A DNA stretch of 64,000 nucleotides. Source: Thinopyrum elongatum. Its lineage: Eukaryota; Streptophyta; Magnoliopsida; Poales; Poaceae. Position numbers and translations under genes: made by a program. The notes beneath the pieces were generated by a model. It saw only the letters and a program-made list of their open reading frames with translations. It was not told the DNA's origin and did no database searches. Numbering within the stretch: the stretch's first letter is position 1; every line of letters starts with the position of its first letter. The stretch covers positions 280,136,850 to 280,200,849 of the forward strand of contig CM022303.1 of assembly GCA_011799875.1 (NCBI GenBank), given 5' to 3'. Shown here piece after piece: positions 56,997 through 64,000 of the stretch.

Positions 56997-59500
56997 TTTT
57001 TCTCATACATGGATCCTATCTCAGATTTCATGGCCTCAAGCCACTTATCGGAATCTGGGCTCATCATAGCTTGTTCATAGTTCGTAGGTTCGTCATGGTC
57101 AAGCAACATGACCTCCAGAACAGGATTACCGTACCACTCTGGTGCGGATCGTGCTCTGCCTGACCTACGAGGTTCTGTAGCAACTTGATCTGAAGTTTCA
57201 TGATCTCTATCATTAGCTTCCTCTCCAGTTGGTGTAGGCATCACGGGAACAGATTTCTCGGACGAGCTACCTTCCAAATTGAGAGCAGGTACAATTACCT
57301 CATCAAGTTCTACTTTCCTCCCACTCACTTCTTTCGAGAGAAACTCCTTCTCTAGAAATGTTCCGTTCTTAGCAACAAAAATCTTGCCTTCGGACTTGTG
57401 GTAGAAGGTGTACCCAATTGTCTCCTTAGGGTATCCTATGAAGATGCACTTCTCCGATTTGGGTTCGAGCTTATCAGGCTGAAGCCTCTTGACATAAGCA
57501 TCGCATCCCCAAACTTTCAGAAACGACAGCTTAGGTTTATTGCCAAACCACAGTTCATACGGTGTCGTCTCAACGGATTTTGACGGTGCCCTGTTTAACG
57601 TGAATGCAGTTGTCTCTAATGCATAACCCCAAAATGATAGTGGTAAATCGGTAAGAGACATCATAGATCGCACCATATCCAATAAAGTGCGGTTACGACA
57701 TTCGGACACACCATTACGCTGTGGTGTTCCAGGTGGCGTGAGTTGCGAAACTATTCCACATTGTTTTAAATGAAGGCCAAACTCGTAACTCAAATATTCG
57801 CCTCCGTGATCAGATCATCGAAACTTTATTTTCTTGTTACGATGATTCTCCACTTCACTCTGAAATTCTTTGAACTTTTCAAATGTTTCAGACTTGTGTT
57901 TCATTAAGTAGATATACCCATATATGCTCAAATCATCTGTGAAGGTCAGAAAATAACGATACCCACCGCGAGCCTCAACACTCATCGGACCGCATACATC
58001 AGTATGTATTATTTCCAATAAGTCAGTAGCTCGCTCCATTGTTCCGGAGAACGGAGTTTTAGTCATCTTGCCCATGAGGCATGGTTCGCAAGCATCAAAT
58101 GATTCATAATCAAGTGATTCCAAAAGTCCATCTGCATGGAGTTTCTTCATGTGCTTTACACCAATATGACCTAAACGGCAGTGCCACAAATATGCTGCAC
58201 TATCATTATCAACTTTGCATCTTTTGGCATCAATATTATGAATATGTGTATCACCACGATCGAGATTCAACAAAAATAGACCACTCTTCAAGGGTGCATG
58301 ACCATAAAAGATATTACTCATATAAATAGAACAACCATTATTCTCTGATTTAAATGAATAACCGTCTCGCATTAAACAAGATCCAGATATAATGTTCATG
58401 CTCAACGCTGGCACCAAATAACAATTATTCAGGTCTAAAACTAATCCCGAAGGTAGATGTAGAGGTAGCGTGCCGACGGCGATCACATCGACCTTGGAAC
58501 CATTCCCGACGCGCATCGTCACCTCGTCCTTAGCTAATCTTCGTTTAATCCGTAGCCCCTGTTTCGAGTTGCAAATATGAGCAACATAACCAGTATCAAA
58601 TACCCAGGCGCTACTACGAACATTAGTAAGGTACACATCAATAACATGTATATCAAATATACCTTTGTTCACTTTGCCATCCTTCTTATCCGCCAAATAC
58701 TTGGGGCAGTTCCGCTTCCAGTGACCAGTCCCTTTGCAGTAGAAGCACTCAGTTTCAGGCTTGGCTCCAGACTTGGGCTTCTTCCCGGGAGTGGCAGCTT
58801 GCTTGCCATTCTTCTTGAAGTTCCCCTTCTTTCCCTTGCCCTTTTTCTTGAAACTAGTGGTCTTGTTAATCATCAACACTTGATGCTCCTTCTTGATTTC
58901 TACCTCCGCAACTTTGAGCATAGCAAAGAGCTCGGGAATAGTCTTCTCCATCCCTTGCATATTATAGTTCATCATGAAGCCTTTATAGCTTGGTGGCAGT
59001 GATTGAAGAACTCTGTCAATAACACTATCATCCGAAAGATTAACTCCCAGCTGAGTCAAGTGGTTATGATACCCAGACATTCTGAGTATGTGTTCACTGA
59101 CAGAACTGTTCTCCTCCATCTTGCAGCTATAGAACTTGTTGGAGACTTCATATCTCTCAACTCGGGCATTTGCTTGAAATATTAACTTCAACTCCTGGAA
59201 CATCTCATATGCTCCATGACGTTCAAAACGTCTTTGAAGTCCCGATTCTAAGCCGTAAAGCATGGCACACTGAACTATCGAGTAGTCATCAGATCGAGCT
59301 TGCCAGACGTTCATAACGTCAGCATCTGCTCCTGCAGCAGGCCTTTCACCCAGCGGTGCATCAAGGACATAATTCTTCTGTGCAGCAATGAGGATAATCC
59401 TCAAGTTACGGACCCAGTCCGTGTAGTTGCTACCATCATCTTTCAACTTAGCTTTCTTTAGGAACGCATTAAAATTCAAGGGAACGGTAGCACGGGCCAT
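56954..59500 (-). pseudogene. gag-pol: Copia element 2 gag-protease-integrase, one nonsense codon
   Basis: Start chosen at 59498-59500 (MARATVPLNFNAF), the usual BARE/Angela gag start, rather than an upstream in-frame methionine. Gag is followed by a zinc knuckle CFYCKGTGHWKRNC near residue 250, protease with VFDTGYVAHIC near residue 300 (serine expected after DTG; tyrosine here), integrase zinc binding WHCRLGHIG...CEPCLMGK, first catalytic D in IHTDVCG, TGA at 57815-57817 (CGA in Copia element 1), second D in SDHGGEY, and the glutamate in NGVSECRN. The frame then runs through the integrase C-terminal linker to 56954, where the RT frame overlaps. One nonsense and one frameshift inactivate it. 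Confidence 0.9.
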
Positions 59501-60720
59501 TGATCTACAACATAGATATGCAAAAACTATCAGGACTAAGTTCATGATAAATTAAGTCCAATTAATCATATTACTTAAGAACTCCCACTTAGATAGACAT
59601 CCCTCGAGTCATCTAAATGATCACGTGGTCCATATCAACTAAACCATGTCCGATCATCACGTGAGATGGAGTAGTTTTCAATGGTGAACATCTCTATGTT
59701 GATCATATCTACTATATGATTCACGTTCGACCTTTCGGTCTCCGTGTTCCGAGGCCATGTCTGTACATGCTAGGCTCGTCAAGTTTAACCCGAGTACTCC
59801 ACATGTGCAAAACTGTCTTGCACCCGTTGTATGTGAACATAGAGCTTATCACACCCGATCATCACGTGGTGTCTCAGCACGAAGAACTTTCGCAACAGTG
59901 CATACTCGGGGAGAACACTTATACCTTGAAATTTTGTAAGGGATCATCTTATAATGCTACCGCCGTACTAAGCAAAATAAGATGCATAAAAGATAAACAT
60001 CACATGCAATCAAAATATGTGACATGATATGGCCATCATCATCTTGTGCTTTTGATCTCCATCACTGAAGCAACGTCATGATCTCCATCGTCACCGGCTT
60101 GACACCTTGATCTCCATCGTAGCGTCGTTGTCGTCTCGCCAACCATTACTTCTACGACTATCGCTACCGCTTAATGATAAAGTAAAGCAATTACATAGCG
60201 TTTGTATTTCATACAATAAAGCGACAACCATATGGCTCCTGCCAGTTGCCGATAACTTTTACAAAACATGATCATCTCATACAACAACTTATATCATATC
60301 ATGTCTTGACCATATCACATCACAACATGCCCTGCAAAAACAAGTTAGACGTCCTCTACTTTGTTTGTTGCAAGTTTTACGTGGCTGCTACGGGCTTCTA
60401 GCATCAACCGTACATACCTACGGCACAAAAACCACAACGGTGATTTATCAAGTTTGCTGTTTTAACCTTCACAAGGGCCGACCGCAGTCAAATTCGATTC
60501 AACTAAAGTTGGATAAACAGACACCCGCTAGCCACCTTTATGCAAAACTAGTTGCATGTCTGTCGGTGGAACCGGTCTCATGAACGCGGTCATGTAAGGT
60601 TGGTCCGGGCCGCTTCATCCAACAATACCGCCGAATCAAAATAAGACATTGGTGGTAAGCAGTATGACGATCACCGCCCACAACTCTTTGTGTTCTACTC
60701 GTGCATATCATCTACGCATA
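59501..60720 (-). other. Copia element 2 untranslated leader
   Basis: About 1.2 kb between primer-binding site and gag start. Long leaders are normal in this group (in BARE1 the leader region takes part in packaging and splicing). No protein frame is supported. Confidence 0.7.
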
Positions 60721-60738
60721 GACCTGGCTCGGATGCCA
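60721..60738 (-). promoter_or_regulatory. Copia element 2 primer-binding site
   Basis: Minus-strand TGGCATCCGAGCCAGGTC starts one base inside the 5' LTR. The usual initiator-Met complement is TGGTATCAGAGC, so it has two or so changes. Copia element 1 has lost this site. Confidence 0.85.
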
Positions 60739-60739
60739 C

Positions 60740-62461
60740 TGTTGGGAACGTAGCATGCAATTTCAAAAAATTTCCTACGCTCACGCAAGATCTATCTAGG
60801 AGATGCATAGCAACAAGAGGGGAAGAGTGTGTCCACGTACCCTCGTAGACCGAAAGCGAAAGCGTTAACTTAACGCGGTTGATGTAGTCGAACGTCTTCT
60901 CGAATCAACCGATCAAGTACCTAACGTACGGCACCTCCGAGTTCTGCACACGTTCAGCTCGATGATGTCCCTCGAACTCTTGATCCAGTAGAGGTATGAA
61001 GGAGTCGATGAGTTTCGTCAGCACGACGGCGTGGTGACGGTGTTGGTGATGTGATCCGCGCAGGGCTTCGCCTAAGCACTACGACAATATGACCGGAGGA
61101 GTAAACGATGGAGGGGGCACCGCACATGGCTAAGAACAATTGATGTGCTTTGGGGTGCCCCCCTGCCCCCGTATATAAAGGAGGAGAGGGGAGGCCGCCG
61201 GCCCTAGGGGCACGCCAAGTGGGGGGGAGTCCCACTAGGACTCCTAGTCCTAGTCGGCCCCCCTTCCTTTCCAACGGAGGGGGAAGAGGGAAAGAGAGGG
61301 AGAGGGAGAAGGAAAGGGGGGCCGCGCCCCCTCCCCCTTGTCCAATTCGGACTCCCATGGGGGGGGGGGGGGCGTGCGCCACCTCCTGTGGCCTGCCTCC
61401 TCCTCTCCCCTATGGCTCAATAAGGCCCAATACTTCCCCGGGGGGTTCCGGTAACCCCTCGGTACTCCGAAAAATACCCGAACCTCTCCGGAACCATTCC
61501 GGTGTCCGAATATAACCTTCCAATATATCAATCTTTACCTCTCGACCATTTCGAGACTCCTCGTCATGTCCGTGATCTCATCCGGGACTCCGAACAACCT
61601 TCGGTCACCAAAACACATAACTCATATACTCTACGGGTTCGAGAACTATGTAGACATGACCGAGATACCTCTCCGATCAATAACCAATAGCGGAACCTAG
61701 ATGCTCATATTGGTTCCCACATATTCTACGAAGATCTTTATCGGTCGAACCGCAATGTCAACATACGTTATTCCCTTTGTCATCGGTATGTTACTTGCCC
61801 GAGATTCGATCGTCGGTATCTTCATACCTAGTTCAATCTCGTTACCGACAAGTCTCTTTACTTGTTCCATAATGCATCATCCCGCGACTAACTCATTAGT
61901 CACATTGCTTGCAAGGCTTCATATGATGTGCATTACCGAGAGGGCCCAGAGATACCTCTCCGATACTCGGAGTGACAAATCCTAATCTCAATCTATGCCA
62001 ACCCAACAAACACCTTCAGAGATACCTGTAGAGCATCTTTATAATCACCCAGTTACGTTGTGACGTTTGATAGCACACAAGGCATTCCTCCGGTGTCCGC
62101 GAGTTGCATAATCTCATAGTTGGAGGAACATGTATTAGACATGAAGAAAGCAGTAGCAATAAAAATGAACGATCATTATGCTAAGCTAACGGATGGGTCT
62201 TGTCCATCACATCATTCCACTAATGATGTGATCCCGTTCATCAAATGACAACTCATGTCCATGGCTAGGAAACTTAACCATCTTTGATCAACGTGCTAGT
62301 CAAGTAGAGGCATACTAGGGACACGGTGTTTTGTCTATGTATTCACACATGTATCAAGTTTCCGGTTAATACAATTCTAGCATGAATAATAAACATTTAT
62401 CATGATATAAGGAAATATAAAATAACAACTTTATTATTGCCTCTAGGGCATATTTCCTTCA
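60740..62461 (-). repeat. Copia element 2 5' LTR (1722 bp)
   Basis: Pairs with 53741-55488. Differences include a run of about 14 G at 61358-61372 and loss of ~28 bases around 61628. TATA-like gtatataaagg at 61171-61181 on the plus strand is also in the 3' LTR; on the minus strand it reads ctttatatac. Confidence 0.94.
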
Positions 62462-62565
62462 CTAGGGTGGCTCCCGGCCGTCAAATCATCGACAATGATC
62501 GACGTGGAGCTCTGGATGAGCTGTCATATAGGAGGTTGAAGATGAACATAGGGGTTCGGCTGAGG

Positions 62566-62608
62566 TGGGCTAAGTGGGCTGCACTTGCACGAAAAAACCT
62601 GATGGGCC
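62566..62608 (-). promoter_or_regulatory. Cluster of TGGGCY (site II-like) motifs
   Basis: TGGGCT at 62566-62571 and 62575-62580 and TGGGCC at 62603-62608 on the plus strand. Paired TGGGCY motifs are enriched in plant promoters of ribosomal-protein and growth genes, where they work in either orientation. Before Copia element 2 inserted they lay ~110-150 bp from the TATAAA at 53725. Confidence 0.4.
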
Positions 62609-63516
62609 TCTCTCTCCAACCTTTGCATCTCTTTCTTTACTAAAATAAATAAATAAACAGAAGCTGAAAGAAATTCATAGAGGGGTAGGAATGGAATTAG
62701 GGAGAGATGATCACATTACTGGAAACCTGGAAATATGCCTGAATTTATAAAAGTGATTTGGGGATTTCTACAGTTAAAATTTTAAACAAGTTTGCTTGAA
62801 TTATGAACCCAACCAAACCAAACCCAAATGGGCTAAGAATTGAGGAGGTGACCCTACACACCGGATATGAATCATGGGCACATGTGGAACCATTAATGAG
62901 AACTAAAAATTGTGACTCAAATAATTCCCAATCAAATAAAAGAAATGTGAAAGTTGGGATTGGGGATTTAGAAACTTGCATGGCCTTGATGCAAAGATGA
63001 TTATGTGTTTGAGATAAGTGGAAGTTGAGCAAGAACTAGTAGAAAGATGATATAGAGTGGAGTGACAACGAGAATAGAGCATGGGATTTAAATTGCAAGT
63101 GGGTTGTGGTTAATTCCAAATTAATGAAATATTTTATTATAGCTCTCTAGAATATTGGGAGGATATATTTAGTGTTATAAAGAGAACCACGATGTGAATT
63201 CCCTCAATTTGAATAGATCAAAAGATCTATGCACTTTATACATTTGAGAAACATTTGGGTTGGCAATTTTAATGGCATGGTGACATGATGCAATGCAAAA
63301 TAAAATAGATCAACAATATAATAATAATTACGGAAAGAATCGGTCTCGGCCTGTTACATATAAGTTGTGAAAAACTAGACATCCATACCATAGTCTACCT
63401 TCATCCTGTACTCGTACTCTCCAAGGAATACCCTACCTCATCCTCCTCACAATCACTATATGTCCACCTCTAGAAACCTAGAAACTATGTCATCATCCTT
63501 CAATGATGGGTTGATA

Positions 63517-63540
63517 TGCCCGATGGATGCTCATCGGGCA
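63517..63540. repeat. Perfect 9-bp hairpin
   Basis: tgcccgatg and catcgggca are exact inverted repeats around a 6-base loop (gatgct). Confidence 0.85.
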
Positions 63541-63666
63541 TGGATACCCGTTAGGTATGAGTAGGATATGTGTAGAATTTTATACCCATGAAACACATGA
63601 GTAGAGGTATGAGATTATTGTACCCGTACCATACCCTATTGATTGATCCTTAGATCATAATTAATA

Positions 63667-63689
63667 ATATAGCCAACTGCTGGCTATAT
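63667..63689. repeat. Perfect 9-bp hairpin
   Basis: atatagcca and tggctatat are exact inverted repeats around a 5-base loop (actgc). Similar tagccaac/ggctata motifs near 63745 (gttagctata) suggest a decayed MITE. Confidence 0.8.
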
Positions 63690-64000
63690 GTTGTTGGCAT
63701 GTCATATATAGTCGTTACATGTAGTTACTCATACAACAATGTTAGCTATAAGGTGGACTATAAGAGTAGTACTTTTTTTTCACCTTCTCTTTATCTTTTT
63801 CTTCATATTTATTGTATCTATCTAGAGTACACATAAAACTAGGCCCTTGCATGAGAGTTCACTCCTTTTTTTTTGACATCAAGAGTCCATTGCCCTTTTT
63901 TTTCATGTCTCTCTCCTTCACATAGACTTTTCTTTTTAAGAAAATCTTTCTTCACATAGACAATTTTTTTTTGAGGCAATCTTCACATAGACAATTACAA

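Larger units (their letters stand above)
53741..62461 (-). mobile_element. Copia element 2 (Angela/BARE/WIS type), full length, decayed
   Basis: Plus-strand ends TGTTGGGAACGT and catatttccttca; TSD ctagg (53736-53740, 62462-62466). Minus-strand order: 5' LTR 60740-62461, PBS 60721-60738, ~1.2 kb leader, gag-protease-integrase, RT, RNase H, PPT 55489-55502, 3' LTR 53741-55488. By hand count the LTRs differ at ~35 positions in ~1.7 kb plus indels, roughly 2%, about 0.8 million years at 1.3e-8 per site per year. Total 8.7 kb, the usual size for this group. Confidence 0.95.
62467..64000. other. Host-like flank, AT-rich, no gene seen
   Basis: Sequence to the right of Copia element 2. Up to ~62640 it contains TGGGCY motifs. 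Beyond that it is AT-rich with short unsupported frames, two perfect hairpins (63517-63540 and 63667-63689), and homopolymer-rich sequence at the end (ttttttttga near 63870-63980). Short palindromic pieces suggest MITE remnants, but no TIR/TSD pair could be defined. Confidence 0.5.

Overview
The window looks like intergenic DNA from a Triticeae grass (wheat, Aegilops or barley group). The basis is established knowledge of repeat families plus direct reading: Athila-type Gypsy LTRs opening with TGATACGTCTCC, Angela/BARE/WIS-type Copia LTRs with the TATGCCCTAGAGGCAATAA end, a SIRE/Maximus-type Copia element, a Stowaway MITE with CTCCCTCCGT termini, and a Helitron. About 97% of the window is transposable element. 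I see no intact host gene, no tRNA or rRNA gene and no CRISPR.

The layout is a nest resolved by target-site duplications (TSDs) read directly. Element A (Athila type, minus strand) runs from inside the first 900 bases to 49906. Inserted in A are element B (Athila type, minus, 3929-38313, TSD ggcac) and Copia element 1 (Angela/BARE type, minus, 41485-48544, TSD cttga). Inserted in B are element D (plus strand, LTRs opening TGTCGGGG, 9817-31431, TSD ccatc) and two solo LTRs (34426-35999, TSD catag; 36453-38028, TSD acaac). Inserted in D is a nearly intact SIRE/Maximus Copia element (minus, 14867-29569, TSD gtgtt). Outside A, host-like DNA holds a third solo LTR (49946-53272, TSD cgcgt), itself split by a Helitron (50279-52110), then Copia element 2 (minus, 53741-62461, TSD ctagg). 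LTR divergence agrees with the nesting: about 0.6% for SIRE, about 2.7% for D, which contains it, and about 2% for Copia 2.

The SIRE/Maximus element carries gag, a complete protease-integrase-RT-RNase H pol, and a long third ORF in the position often called env-like. One nonsense codon breaks gag, and a possible 257-bp intron joins gag to pol in frame. A and B have only gag, a retropepsin and an ATHILA-type ORF, with no reverse transcriptase or integrase, so they must have moved in trans. D has no gag or pol at all. Its interior holds a GC-rich block, a captured fragment of an RBP45/47-like RNA-binding protein gene (11975-12503), two tandem-repeat arrays, and many same-strand copies of its own polypurine-tract motif. 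Copia 1 and 2 are decayed.

The non-TE segments (49907-49945, 53278-53740, 62467-64000) join into one stretch once insertions are removed. On the minus strand it resembles a plant promoter: TGGGCY motifs, then a TATA box, then a GCC-repeat leader with a GT splice-donor-like site. Copia 2 sits 10 bp upstream of that TATA box. This is the best candidate for a host gene touched by the insertions, but it is an inference.
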